NCBI GenBank assembly: GCA_028282705.1
Contig: JANQHI010000061.1
Location: 1-64,000 of the forward strand
DNA: 64,000 nucleotides
Source: Prolixibacteraceae bacterium
Lineage (GTDB): Bacteria > Bacteroidota > Bacteroidia > Bacteroidales > Prolixibacteraceae
Reading direction: 5' to 3'
Of the stretch, positions 9,358-18,241 are shown piece after piece. Made by a program: the position numbers and the translations under genes. Positions within the stretch are counted from its first letter, which is position 1. Every line of letters begins with the position of its first letter. The notes under the pieces were generated by a model. That model made no database searches. It saw only the letters and a program-made list of their open reading frames with translations, and was not told the origin of the DNA.

Positions 9358-10533
9358 ATGACAAAACTTACCAGGTTTATAGCTCTGATTATTTTATTCG
9401 TTTCAGCTGCTGAAGGATTAAAGGCTCAATCAACAACAACAGGAGCCAATGTGATTACAACTGCAGTTTCATTTTTAACCATTACTCCTGATTCAAGGGC
9501 AGGAGGTATGGGTGATGTGGGTGTTGCCACAACCCCTGATGTAACAGCTCAACACTGGAACCCTGCAAAATATGCATTTATTGAAAGTGATATGGGGATA
9601 GGGATGTCATACAGCCCTTGGTTACGTGCACTGGTTGATGATATAAACCTGGCATATTTGGTTGGTTATAAAAAAATTGATGACCAGCAAATTTTGGGTG
9701 GGTCATTGCGTTATTTTGCCCTTGGAGATATTGTTTTTACCAGTAATACTGGAGAATACCTGGGGCAGCAAAGCCCAAATGAATTTGCAATTGACTTTTC
9801 ATACACCAGGTTGTTGTCTGAAACACTCTCAGGTGCAGTAGCTGTAAGGTATATTCGTTCTGATTTAACTGGTGGGCAGTTAATTGATGGTGTTGAATCT
9901 CATGCTGGTAACTCATTTGCAGCTGATGTAGCTTTTTATTATTACAAAGAAGTACAAGCAAGGAGGAAAGATAACATCTTTTCAGCTGGGATAAATATAT
10001 CCAATATTGGTGCAAAGATTTCTTATACTGATGGTGAAAGAAAAGACTTTATCCCAACCAACCTGAGGCTTGGCTTAGCATACCAAATGGAGCTGGATGA
10101 CTATAATACATTTACCATTGCTTTTGATGCAAATAAATTATTGGTGCCAACACCTGTAAAAAAGAATGTGGTCAATAATGATGGAGTAGTCATTGGGTCA
10201 GATTTTAGTTCTGATAAATCAGTAATTGCTGGTATTTTTAGTTCATTCAGTGACGCTCCTGGTGGCTTTTCAGAAGAACTAAGGGAAATCTCCTTGTCTG
10301 CTGGTATTGAATACTGGTATAATAAGCAGTTTGCTTTAAGGGCAGGATACTTTTATGAGGATGAAGAAAAAGGTAACAGAAAGTTTATAACTGCTGGTGC
10401 AGGTTTAAAGCTGAATGTTTTTGCCCTTGATTTTTCATACCTATTGCCTACAGTTCGTAACCATCCATTGGAAAACACATTGCGTTTTACCCTTTCATTT
10501 GATGTGGATGCATTCAGCAACCAAAGGAGGTAA
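9358..10533 (+). CDS. porV: Type IX secretion system outer membrane channel/shuttle protein PorV (LptO)
   Basis: A 391-residue outer-membrane beta-barrel of the FadL-like type, with a signal peptide ending near GLKAQ. The opening of the mature part is diagnostic: SFLTITPDSRAGGMGDVGVA followed by AQHWNPAKY. PorV binds cargo CTDs, delivers them from the SprA translocon to PorU and is required for secretion of most CTD proteins (established). The remainder has alternating aromatic/hydrophobic strands and ends in a strand-like FTLSFDVDAF. It directly follows porU, as in Flavobacterium. Its last codons (CAA AGG AGG TAA) double as a ribosome-binding-like sequence for ispF. Confidence 0.95.
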   Translation: MTKLTRFIALIILFVSAAEGLKAQSTTTGANVITTAVSFLTITPDSRAGGMGDVGVATTPDVTAQHWNPAKYAFIESDMGIGMSYSPWLRALVDDINLAYLVGYKKIDDQQILGGSLRYFALGDIVFTSNTGEYLGQQSPNEFAIDFSYTRLLSETLSGAVAVRYIRSDLTGGQLIDGVESHAGNSFAADVAFYYYKEVQARRKDNIFSAGINISNIGAKISYTDGERKDFIPTNLRLGLAYQMELDDYNTFTIAFDANKLLVPTPVKKNVVNNDGVVIGSDFSSDKSVIAGIFSSFSDAPGGFSEELREISLSAGIEYWYNKQFALRAGYFYEDEEKGNRKFITAGAGLKLNVFALDFSYLLPTVRNHPLENTLRFTLSFDVDAFSNQRR

Positions 10534-10535
10534 GC

Positions 10536-11015
10536 ATGAATTTCAGGATTGGGCAGGGATATGATGTTCATTGCCTGGCCAAAGGGGAAGAATTATGGCT
10601 GGGGGGAATAAAAATCCCACACAGCAAAGGGACAATAGCACACTCAGATGGAGATGTGTTGATCCATGCCATTTGTGATGCTTTGCTGGGGGCAGCCAAG
10701 CTGAGGGATATTGGGTGTCACTTTCCTGATACTGATGAAGAATTCAAAAATATTGATAGCAAAATCCTGCTTAAAAAAACGTGTGAGTTACTGCAAAAGG
10801 AAAACTATCAGGTAGTAAACATTGATTCCACAATTTGTGCTCAACAACCAAAACTAAAAGGGTATATCCCTGAAATGGAAAAAGTGCTGGCAAAGGTAAT
10901 GCAGCTTGAGGTTGGGCAAATCTCAATAAAAGCCACAACCACAGAGAAGATGGGTTTTGTTGGGGAGGAAAAAGGGATTGCAGCTTATGCAGTTGCGCTC
11001 ATTGAAAAGGTTTAA
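10536..11015 (+). CDS. ispF: 2-C-methyl-D-erythritol 2,4-cyclodiphosphate synthase
   Basis: Converts CDP-methylerythritol 2-phosphate to the cyclic diphosphate with loss of CMP, in the MEP isoprenoid pathway. The 159-residue length is standard. Family signatures are clear: RIGQGYDVH (metal-binding Asp/His), AHSDGDVLIHA (second metal-binding His), CHFPDTDE, and the C-terminal ATTTEKMGFVGEEKGIAA. It begins 2 bases after the porV stop and has a strong AAAGGAGG 5 bases before its ATG, unusual for this phylum, so it is almost certainly co-transcribed and coupled with porV. The other MEP genes are not in this window. Confidence 0.97.
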   Translation: MNFRIGQGYDVHCLAKGEELWLGGIKIPHSKGTIAHSDGDVLIHAICDALLGAAKLRDIGCHFPDTDEEFKNIDSKILLKKTCELLQKENYQVVNIDSTICAQQPKLKGYIPEMEKVLAKVMQLEVGQISIKATTTEKMGFVGEEKGIAAYAVALIEKV

Positions 11016-11075
11016 AAACTCATTTAATCTTTTATATCTTTCATTTCTTAGTTGATAAGATTGGATATTGGTTGG

Positions 11076-11405
11076 ATGTTTCAGGAAATCAAAAACATAA
11101 ATGGATTTAATGAGAAAATTGTATCAGGAGTGACTGTATTAGCTTACTTCCTTACCCCTGATTGCAATGTATGTAAAATATTGAAGCCCAAAGTCGCAGA
11201 ACTTATTTGCACTGAGTTTCCACAAGTGGAACTAATATATGTTGATTTGGTAAGCCAACCTGCCCTGGCTGCCCAGCAAAATGTTTTTATTGCCCCTACA
11301 ATAATTGTCTATCTTGAAGGAAAAGAATTCATTAGGAAAAGCAGGAATATAGGTATTCAGGAACTCAAAAAGGAAATAAAAAGGCTTTATTCAATTTTAT
11401 TTTAA
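11076..11405 (+). CDS. Thioredoxin-like protein (CxxC)
   Basis: A 109-residue thioredoxin-fold protein whose active site reads TPDCNVCK (Cys30 and Cys33) in place of WCGPC; NVC is an atypical dipeptide pair, so its redox potential should differ from that of TrxA. The segment FIAPTIIVYLEGKE supplies the cis-proline strand. No signal peptide is seen, so it is likely cytoplasmic. I chose the ATG at 11076; a TTG at 11052 would add eight residues without family support. It lies 60 bases after ispF on the same strand and is followed by a hairpin. Its partner is unknown. Confidence 0.8.
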   Translation: MFQEIKNINGFNEKIVSGVTVLAYFLTPDCNVCKILKPKVAELICTEFPQVELIYVDLVSQPALAAQQNVFIAPTIIVYLEGKEFIRKSRNIGIQELKKEIKRLYSILF

Positions 11406-11406
11406 G

Positions 11407-11446
11407 TTAAGCTATTTTGTTTTGATAGTTTTGTTAAATAGCTTAA
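11407..11446 (+). terminator. Possible intrinsic terminator after the thioredoxin-like gene
   Basis: An 11-pair perfect stem (TTAAGCTATTT with AAATAGCTTAA) encloses an 18-base loop and is followed by TTTT. It starts right after the stop codon and before the kinase gene. The stem is AT-rich and the loop long, so strength is uncertain. Confidence 0.5.
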
Positions 11447-11474
11447 TTTTGAATTTCAAGTAAAAATCCCTAAA

Positions 11475-13634
11475 GTGAAAACCAAAGTACTACATATAAT
11501 TGCTATTCTTTTAATATTTTTATTTCAAGGAAATATTGTTTCTTCCCAAACAGAAACAATAAATGGCCTTAAAAGTGAAATACCTAACCTTGAAGGTGAA
11601 GAATTGGTGGATGCCTACCTGCAAATAGCCAAGGAAAATATATACATTGACCCCTCTGTCACCATAAAAAATGCTGAATTGGCTCTTAAGTTAGCTGAAG
11701 AATTGGGGAACATTGAACAAATAGCCAGATCACATATTTACCTCGGCAATGGGCTCCTGTTCAATGGGCAGTTTGAACCTGGGATTAAAGAGATTGATAC
11801 AGCCATAGATTTGTCAAAAAAAGTAAGCAACCCTATGTTGATGTGCCAGGGCTTAAATGCCAAGGCTGTTTATTTTATGAATACAGGAGACTATGAACAG
11901 TCCTTACAACTTTTCAATGAATCATTGCAATTAGCAATTGACAATGGTTTTACTTCTGAGGTAGCTATGATCCAGTTTAATATTGGAGCAGTGCACACTA
12001 ACCAGGGGGAATCCATAAAAGGACTTATAAAATTTAAACAGGCATTGGACTTTTTTAAAGAGTCTGGTAAAAAAGAAATAATTGCAAGGATATTTAATAA
12101 CATAGCTGTTAATTACCATTCATGGGGGAATTTGGACCAAGCCCTTGAAAATTACCAGAATGCAGCAAAAATTTATGAGGAAATAAATAATCCTTTGGGG
12201 CAGGTAGCTGCAATGAATAATATTGGTGAGATTTTTAAAGACAAGAAACAATATAGCAAAGCCATTGAATATTATGAGCATTCTCTGGAAATTTCAAAGA
12301 CAAGGTCTAATATGGTATTCAGGGCTGTGCCAATGGTTGGGTTGGCAGAAGTTTATTTAAAGTCTGGAGAAATTGAAAATGCAGAAATTTATATTACCCA
12401 GTCATATAAAATTTTCAAGGAAAATAATTTTAAGGAAGGAATTGCCAGGTCAAGGGCTTTAGCAGGAGAACTTGCATATATCAGGAGTGATTTCAAGGTA
12501 GCTAATAATTATCTAAATGAGGCTTTAAAACTGGCGCAGGAGATTGGGATCAAAGAACTTGAATCTGATATTTATAAACTTCTTTCAAATGTGAAAAAGG
12601 ATGAAAATAAATTTCAACAAGCCTTAAATTATGCCATTTTGCACAATGCAATTGAAGACTCCTTATTAGATATTTACAAAAGCAAGCAGTTGAATGATAT
12701 ATTGGCTCAAATGGAAATAAGCCAAAGGGAAACTGAAATAGGTCTTTTGCAAAAGGATAATGCCATTAAAGACCTGGAAATTAAAAGGAGGACATTACAG
12801 TCAAGGTTTCTCTATGCTTTATTGGTATTGGTGTTTGCATTTGCCATTGTGGTGTTATATTTCAGCAACCAAAGAAAAAAATCCCAACAGGTTGTGGAAG
12901 GGAAAAACCGCCAGATTTCTGAACAACATGACCAACTGGTTATGGCTAATGATATGAAAAACAAATTTCTGTCTATTATTGGGCATGACCTTTTATCACC
13001 AGTAGGAGCAATTCGTGATGTCATCATACAGTTAGCTGATTATCCTGAAATGTTTACAGAGGAAGAAAGGGTGGCAATAATAACTGACATGCGCCTGGAA
13101 GCTGATAGCACTTATTTCCTTTTAACAAATTTATTGACCTGGGCAAAAAGCCAAAATGAGGGTGAGTCAAAGAACCTGGAAGATTTTACTCTTAGGAAAA
13201 TAGTGAGATATAGTATTCAGTTGCATAAGAGGAATGCAGAATCGAAATCCATAAAAATAACTTCAGATATTGATCCTGGGCTAAAAGTTTATTGTGACCA
13301 GAATATGGTTGGGCTTGTAGTTAGGAACCTGGTGTCAAATGCTATAAAATTTACACCTGAGGGGGGTGAGGTTACCATTTACACTAAAGAAAAAGATGGA
13401 GTTGTTGAATTCTGTGTAAAAGATACGGGGATTGGGATATCAAAACAGAACCAGGAAAGGCTGTTTAGCAATGAGCATATTTCAACCTATGGAACTAACA
13501 AAGAAAAAGGTACTGGCCTGGGGTTGATCTTATGCAAAGACTTTGTTGAAAGGAACAATGGTAAACTATACCTCAAGGAAACTTCTGAGAAAGGAAGCAT
13601 TTTCTGTTTTACTATGCAAAAATCTACTTCCTGA
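11475..13634 (+). CDS. TPR-repeat sensor histidine kinase
   Basis: A 719-residue membrane sensor kinase. A signal peptide (about residues 1-25) leads to a periplasmic array of TPR repeats (roughly 40-400), then a short coiled coil, one transmembrane helix (about 445-465), a second coiled coil, a HisKA dimerisation domain with the phospho-acceptor His504 in SIIGHDLLSP, and a HATPase domain with N box NLVSNAIKFTP, G1 DTGIGI and G2 GTGLGL. The start is GTG at 11475; an in-frame stop lies upstream and no ATG fits. No response regulator or DNA-binding partner is adjacent, so this is an orphan kinase of a type common in Bacteroidota. The signal is unknown. Confidence 0.92.
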   Translation: MKTKVLHIIAILLIFLFQGNIVSSQTETINGLKSEIPNLEGEELVDAYLQIAKENIYIDPSVTIKNAELALKLAEELGNIEQIARSHIYLGNGLLFNGQFEPGIKEIDTAIDLSKKVSNPMLMCQGLNAKAVYFMNTGDYEQSLQLFNESLQLAIDNGFTSEVAMIQFNIGAVHTNQGESIKGLIKFKQALDFFKESGKKEIIARIFNNIAVNYHSWGNLDQALENYQNAAKIYEEINNPLGQVAAMNNIGEIFKDKKQYSKAIEYYEHSLEISKTRSNMVFRAVPMVGLAEVYLKSGEIENAEIYITQSYKIFKENNFKEGIARSRALAGELAYIRSDFKVANNYLNEALKLAQEIGIKELESDIYKLLSNVKKDENKFQQALNYAILHNAIEDSLLDIYKSKQLNDILAQMEISQRETEIGLLQKDNAIKDLEIKRRTLQSRFLYALLVLVFAFAIVVLYFSNQRKKSQQVVEGKNRQISEQHDQLVMANDMKNKFLSIIGHDLLSPVGAIRDVIIQLADYPEMFTEEERVAIITDMRLEADSTYFLLTNLLTWAKSQNEGESKNLEDFTLRKIVRYSIQLHKRNAESKSIKITSDIDPGLKVYCDQNMVGLVVRNLVSNAIKFTPEGGEVTIYTKEKDGVVEFCVKDTGIGISKQNQERLFSNEHISTYGTNKEKGTGLGLILCKDFVERNNGKLYLKETSEKGSIFCFTMQKSTS

Positions 13635-13650
13635 CCTCATGCGTTATTTA

Positions 13651-15651
13651 CTAAAAAAGGTTGTCAATTAATTGATCTTCTGCTTTATTAGGCAGGGTAA
13701 CTTTTAAGCCAGGATTTAGTTTCATAGCCTCTTTAATAGCAAATAGGGCAGGTTCATTTTGAGCCCAACTTCTTCTGGCTATCCCATTATTTACATCCCA
13801 ATGGAGCATTAATTTTAACCTTGCATCAGCTTCAGCACTGCCATCAAGGGTAAGCCCAAAGCCTCCATTAATTACTTCTCCCCAACCAACACCCCCACCA
13901 TTATGGAGTGATACCCAGGTAGCTCCCCTGAAACTGTCTCCAATAAAATTATGGACAGCCATGTCAGCAGTGAATGATGAACCATCATAAATATTGGAGG
14001 TCTCCCTGTATGGCGAATCAGTACCTGATACATCATGGTGGTCACGCCCCAATACAACAGGGGCAGAAATTAGCCCTTCCTGAATGGCTTTGTTAAAGGC
14101 TTCAGCAATTTTAGTCCTTCCCAGGTAATCAGCATATAATATCCTCGCTTGTGAACCTACCACCATCTTGTTTTTTCCTGCCTCTTTGATCCAGTGGATA
14201 TTATCTTCCATCTGTTTCCTTATTTCAACAGGAGATCCTTTTGCCATTTGCTCCAGCACTTCAGCAGCAATCTTATCTGTAGTTTCCAGGTCATCAGCTT
14301 TGCCTGATGTACATACCCACCTGAATGGGCCAAAGCCATAATCAAAGAATAGTGGACCCATTATATCCTGAACATAAGAGGGATAAATAAAACTGCCATC
14401 AGGGTTGGTTATTTCAGCATTAGCCCTTTGTGATTCCAGCAAGAAAGCATTTCCATAATCAAAGAAGTACATACCCTTTTGTACCACTTTATTAATGGCA
14501 GCCACATGCCTCCTTAGTGATCCATAAACTTTTTCTTTAAAAAGCCCTGGATTTTCAGCCATCATTTGGTTTGATTCTTCAAAACTCAACCCAACAGGGT
14601 AATAGCCACCAGCAAAAGGGTTATGCAATGAGGTCTGGTCTGAACCCAGCTCAATTTCTATATTGGTTTCAGCAATTTTTTCCCATAGGTCAACAATATT
14701 GCCCACATAAGCCAATGAAACTGCTTCATCATTTTCCTGTGCTTTAGTGATCCTCTGGATAAGTACACCCAGGTCATTATGGAGTTCATCAACCCAGCCT
14801 TGCTCATGCCTTTTTTTGGCAGCCATGGGGTTTATTTCAGCAACTACCCCAATCAACCCTGAAATAACAGCAGCTTTAGGTTGTGCCCCTGACATCCCCC
14901 CAAGCCCTGATGAAATAAATATTTTCTTTTTACCTGAACTCCTTTGATGAATCCTGGCAGCATTTAGTAAGGTAATGGTTGTGCCATGTACAATCCCCTG
15001 AGGTCCAATATACATATATGAACCAGCAGTCATCTGCCCATATTGGGTAACTCCCAGGGCATTAAACTTTTCATAGTCATCTTTGGAAGAATAGTTTGGG
15101 ATCATTATCCCATTGGTCACAACTACCCTGGGGGCTTCAACCCTTGATGGGAATAATCCCATAGGGTGCCCTGAATAAATAACCAGGGTTTGCTCATCTG
15201 TCATTTCTGAAAGGTATTTCATGGTGAGCCTGTACTGAGCCCAGTTTTGGAATACAGCACCATTGCCACCATATGTAATCAACTCATGTGGGTGTTGCGC
15301 CACTGCAGGGTCAAGGTTGTTTTGTATCATTAACATGATAGAAGCAGCTTGGACAGATTTGTGTGGATAATCCCCAATGGGACGTGCTTTCATTTCATAA
15401 TCAGGGCGTAACCTGTACATGTATATACGCCCATAGGTATTCAATTCATAAAGGAATTCGGGTGCCAAAATGGCATGTTGTTCAGGAGGGAAGTATCTTA
15501 GTGCATTTTTTAAAGCCAGCTTTTTTTCAGTTTGGTTTAAAATGCCTTTTCTTTTAGGTGCATGATTTACAGTTACATCCAAAGGTTTTGGGTTTGGTAA
15601 ATCACTAGGTATTCCTTCTATGATTGATGTTTTAAATTCTTCCCTTGTCAT
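13651..15651 (-). CDS. hutU: Urocanate hydratase
   Basis: Second enzyme of histidine degradation: converts urocanate to 4-imidazolone-5-propionate using tightly bound NAD+. The 666-residue length exceeds the usual ~550 but matches the long form found in Bacteroidota. Recognisable segments include ITYGGNGAVFQNW, SGLGGMSGAQPKA (NAD-binding), GRDHHDVSGTDSPYRETS and HNGGGVGWGEV; RWVCTSG carries the likely active-site Cys. It is convergent with the histidine kinase, 16 bases apart, and divergent from the LemA operon. No hutH, hutI or ftcD lies within the window, so the rest of the pathway must be elsewhere or absent. Confidence 0.93.
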   Translation of the reverse strand: MTREEFKTSIIEGIPSDLPNPKPLDVTVNHAPKRKGILNQTEKKLALKNALRYFPPEQHAILAPEFLYELNTYGRIYMYRLRPDYEMKARPIGDYPHKSVQAASIMLMIQNNLDPAVAQHPHELITYGGNGAVFQNWAQYRLTMKYLSEMTDEQTLVIYSGHPMGLFPSRVEAPRVVVTNGIMIPNYSSKDDYEKFNALGVTQYGQMTAGSYMYIGPQGIVHGTTITLLNAARIHQRSSGKKKIFISSGLGGMSGAQPKAAVISGLIGVVAEINPMAAKKRHEQGWVDELHNDLGVLIQRITKAQENDEAVSLAYVGNIVDLWEKIAETNIEIELGSDQTSLHNPFAGGYYPVGLSFEESNQMMAENPGLFKEKVYGSLRRHVAAINKVVQKGMYFFDYGNAFLLESQRANAEITNPDGSFIYPSYVQDIMGPLFFDYGFGPFRWVCTSGKADDLETTDKIAAEVLEQMAKGSPVEIRKQMEDNIHWIKEAGKNKMVVGSQARILYADYLGRTKIAEAFNKAIQEGLISAPVVLGRDHHDVSGTDSPYRETSNIYDGSSFTADMAVHNFIGDSFRGATWVSLHNGGGVGWGEVINGGFGLTLDGSAEADARLKLMLHWDVNNGIARRSWAQNEPALFAIKEAMKLNPGLKVTLPNKAEDQLIDNLF

Positions 15652-15715
15652 TTTGTAATGATTGGTTTGTCTTTTGATACATACAAATTGGTGGCAAATT
15701 ATTGGGTTTCGCCGA

Positions 15716-15723
15716 TATTTTTG
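15716..15723 (+). promoter_or_regulatory. Candidate -7 box for the LemA/TPM/globin operon
   Basis: TATTTTTG matches TAnnTTTG exactly, 68 bases before the lemA ATG in the divergent spacer with hutU. The nearest TTG boxes upstream are at off-consensus spacing, so confidence is modest. Confidence 0.35.
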
Positions 15724-15790
15724 ATGATTTATAACATAGTTTTTAAATCTTTATAAATACAGACAAATAGAAATTAAAATTTAGATAAAA

Positions 15791-16369
15791 ATGAAAAAGT
15801 TTTTGTATGGTGTATTAGCTTTAATTGCAGTATTATTCTTTAGTAGCTGTGGTTATAATAAAATGGTAAGTTTAGATGAATCTGTGACATCTCAGTGGTC
15901 TCAAGTTGAAAATGTATATCAAAGGAGGGCTGACCTTATCCCTAACCTGGTGAATACAGTAAAAGGGTATGCTGAACATGAAAAAGAGACATTGGAAGGA
16001 GTGATTGAGGCACGCTCAAAGGCAACTTCAGTAAATATTAACCCTGAAAATTTAACCCCACAAACATTGCAACAATTTCAGGGGGCACAAGATGGACTCT
16101 CTTCAGCATTAAGCAGGCTAATGGTAGTTGTTGAACGTTACCCTGATTTAAAAGCTAACCAAAACTTCAGGGATTTGCAGGCTCAACTGGAAGGGACTGA
16201 AAATAGGATAGCAGTGGAAAGAAGAAAGTTTAATGAAACTACAAAACAATACAATACCTACATTAGAAAGTTTCCAATGCTCTTATATTCTGGAATGTTT
16301 GGATTTGAAAAGAAAAACTATTTTGAAGCTGCAGCTGGAACAGAAAAGGCACCAGAGGTTCAATTTTAG
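15791..16369 (+). CDS. lemA: LemA family lipoprotein
   Basis: A 192-residue LemA-family protein: one N-terminal hydrophobic segment ending in FFSSCG, a plausible lipobox with Cys20, then a helical domain with the family hallmarks WSQVENVYQRRADLIPNL, VKGYAEHEKETLE and NQNFRDLQAQLEGTENRI. The molecular role of LemA is unsettled; in Bacteroidota and others it is encoded with TPM-domain proteins, as here (two follow at 37-base spacing each). This suggests a shared envelope function. The start at 15791 gives a complete signal and fits the family. Confidence 0.92.
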   Translation: MKKFLYGVLALIAVLFFSSCGYNKMVSLDESVTSQWSQVENVYQRRADLIPNLVNTVKGYAEHEKETLEGVIEARSKATSVNINPENLTPQTLQQFQGAQDGLSSALSRLMVVVERYPDLKANQNFRDLQAQLEGTENRIAVERRKFNETTKQYNTYIRKFPMLLYSGMFGFEKKNYFEAAAGTEKAPEVQF

Positions 16370-16406
16370 GTTGATTTAAGTATCTGAAAATTATAAGAAA
16401 TTTGAA

Positions 16407-16847
16407 ATGTCAGTAGCAAAACAGTTTACAGAAGAGCAGAAACAGCAAATTACAAATGCTGTAAAAGTGGCAGAAACCAATACCTCAGGAGAAGTCAGGG
16501 TGCATATTGAAAGGAAATGTAAAGCTGGTCCACTTGACAGGGCAGCCTACATTTTTGAAAAATTAGAAATGCACAAAACTGAATTAAGGAATGGTGTACT
16601 TTTTTACCTGGCTGTGGATGACCATAAATTTGCCATTTTAGGTGATGCTGGTATCAACAACAAAGTTCCTGAAAACTTTTGGGAAGAGGTAAAAGAAATA
16701 GCCATCTCCTTTTTTAAAGAAGGTAATTTTGCTGAAGGGCTTGAGAAATCAATCATAAAAGCAGGGGAGCAGTTGAAACAGCATTTTCCATACCAGGCAG
16801 ATGATGTAAATGAATTAGATGATGAAATCTCATTTGGAGAAAAATAA
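16407..16847 (+). CDS. TPM domain protein (short, no signal peptide)
   Basis: A 146-residue protein consisting almost entirely of a TPM (Psb32/YgcG-type) domain: TNTSGEVRVHIERKC, LGDAGINNKVPENFWEEV and FAEGLEKSIIKAGEQL are typical. It lacks an N-terminal signal or membrane helix and ends in an acidic tail, unlike the next gene. The family is annotated as possible phosphatase or repair factor in chloroplasts, but the bacterial function is not established. The position between lemA and a second TPM gene is a recurrent arrangement in Bacteroidota. Confidence 0.88.
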   Translation: MSVAKQFTEEQKQQITNAVKVAETNTSGEVRVHIERKCKAGPLDRAAYIFEKLEMHKTELRNGVLFYLAVDDHKFAILGDAGINNKVPENFWEEVKEIAISFFKEGNFAEGLEKSIIKAGEQLKQHFPYQADDVNELDDEISFGEK

Positions 16848-16884
16848 AACATGAGTTACCATTGAAAATTAATAATATAAACCA

Positions 16885-17682
16885 ATGAAACAATTTATAG
16901 CCATAATATTCTTTTTAACAGGTTCTTTGCTGAACCTTCAGGCACAAACTATCCCTGAACCTCCCGACCCACCTAAATTAGTGAATGACTATTCCAATAT
17001 TTTAAATGCAAATGAAGAAAATAACCTGGAAAGCTACCTGGTTGCTTTTGCTCGGGAGACTTCAACCCAGATTGTGGTGGTGATTATTGATGAGCTTGAA
17101 ACCTCAATTTCAGACTTTGCTTTTAAATTAGGTGAAAAATGGGGTGTTGGGCAAGGTGAAAAGAATAATGGTGCAGTTATTATCCTCAAACCTAAAAAGG
17201 GCAATGAAAGGGGACAAGTATTTGTAGCCACAGGTTATGGGCTGGAACATTTAATACCTGATGCCATAGCAAACAGGGATATTGTTGATGGGGAGATGAT
17301 CCCACATTTTAAAAAAGATGATTACTATGGTGGGCTAGCTGCTGGTATACAGGTGATAATGGACTTGGCAAGTGAAGAATACACAGCCAGTGAATACCAA
17401 GAAAGGGCAAAGAAAAGTTCAGGGGGTGGCTCAGCTTTCTTTTTACTATTCCTGCTCTTTTTTGTGATCATACCTTTGTTAAGTGGAAGGAGAAGAAGGG
17501 CTTATTCCCCTGGTAGGAGCTTGCCATTCTGGATAGCTATGGGGATGATGGGCTCAAATAGGAGCAGCCATTCAGGTTCATTTGGGAATTTCTCTTTAGG
17601 AGGAGGAAGTTTTGGCAGTGGTGGATTTGGTGGATTTGGTGGTGGCAGCTTTGGAGGTGGAGGTGCAGGAGGTAGTTGGTAA
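16885..17682 (+). CDS. TPM domain protein with membrane helix and Gly-rich tail (YgcG-like)
   Basis: A 265-residue envelope protein. It has a signal peptide (about residues 1-21, ending LNLQAQ), an extracytoplasmic TPM domain (ETSTQIVVVIIDEL, VFVATGYGLEHLIPD, YYGGLAAGIQVIMD), one transmembrane helix near residues 185-205 (FFLLFLLFFVIIPLL), a basic RRRR patch, and a Gly/Ser/Phe-rich tail ending in GGGGAGGSW. This layout is the usual one for the long TPM partner of LemA. It lies 37 bases after the short TPM gene; the globin gene begins 6 bases after its stop. Confidence 0.9.
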   Translation: MKQFIAIIFFLTGSLLNLQAQTIPEPPDPPKLVNDYSNILNANEENNLESYLVAFARETSTQIVVVIIDELETSISDFAFKLGEKWGVGQGEKNNGAVIILKPKKGNERGQVFVATGYGLEHLIPDAIANRDIVDGEMIPHFKKDDYYGGLAAGIQVIMDLASEEYTASEYQERAKKSSGGGSAFFLLFLLFFVIIPLLSGRRRRAYSPGRSLPFWIAMGMMGSNRSSHSGSFGNFSLGGGSFGSGGFGGFGGGSFGGGGAGGSW

Positions 17683-17688
17683 AAAACC

Positions 17689-18177
17689 ATGAACACTTCT
17701 GCCTTCAGTGTGTTTACTGAAAAACCAATCATTTTTACAGATTTGATGGAGTTAACAATCACAGATTATGCATTTGGTATGCGCCCAGGCGTGGCAATGC
17801 CAGATAAACAAATACTTGAACTGCTTGGAGAAGAAAGGGTGAGGAAGTTGGTAAGTGACCATTATGACCTGCTTGTTGAAAGTGAAATAAAGAACTTGTT
17901 TCCTGGAAATCCTGTTGCACTTGATGCTGCTAAAGAAAGGGCTGCTGATTTTTTTATCCAGATTTTGGGAGGTCCTCAGTATTACAATGAAAATAGGGGA
18001 AACCCCATGATGACCAGGCGACACATGCCTTTTAAAATCACCCCTTCAGCAAGGAATATTTGGTTAGGGTTTTATAAAGAGCTCCTTTTGGGACTTGATT
18101 TACCAGAGCATTTGATCCAATCATACTGGAACTACCTGAATGTATTTTCAACCTGGATGGTGAACACTAAAGAATAG
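17689..18177 (+). CDS. Truncated hemoglobin-like globin
   Basis: A 162-residue globin of the truncated/bacterial-like family. Family signs are the FFIQILGGPQYYNENRG segment (E helix region), MTRRHMPFKIT with His112 as the likely proximal haem ligand, and WLGFYKELLLG. Function in O2/NO chemistry is known for the family; the substrate here is open. The first ATG at 17689 lies 6 bases after the TPM gene stop; an ATG at 17746 (MELTITDYAFG) is an equally good start and would give 143 residues. Tight spacing implies co-transcription with lemA and the TPM genes, which is an unexpected functional link. Confidence 0.85.
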   Translation: MNTSAFSVFTEKPIIFTDLMELTITDYAFGMRPGVAMPDKQILELLGEERVRKLVSDHYDLLVESEIKNLFPGNPVALDAAKERAADFFIQILGGPQYYNENRGNPMMTRRHMPFKITPSARNIWLGFYKELLLGLDLPEHLIQSYWNYLNVFSTWMVNTKE

Positions 18178-18241
18178 GTTGCTGATGCAGAATTGCTAGT
18201 GGTTATTTTTGCCATTGTAGTAGCTACTTTTAGAGTTTTTG

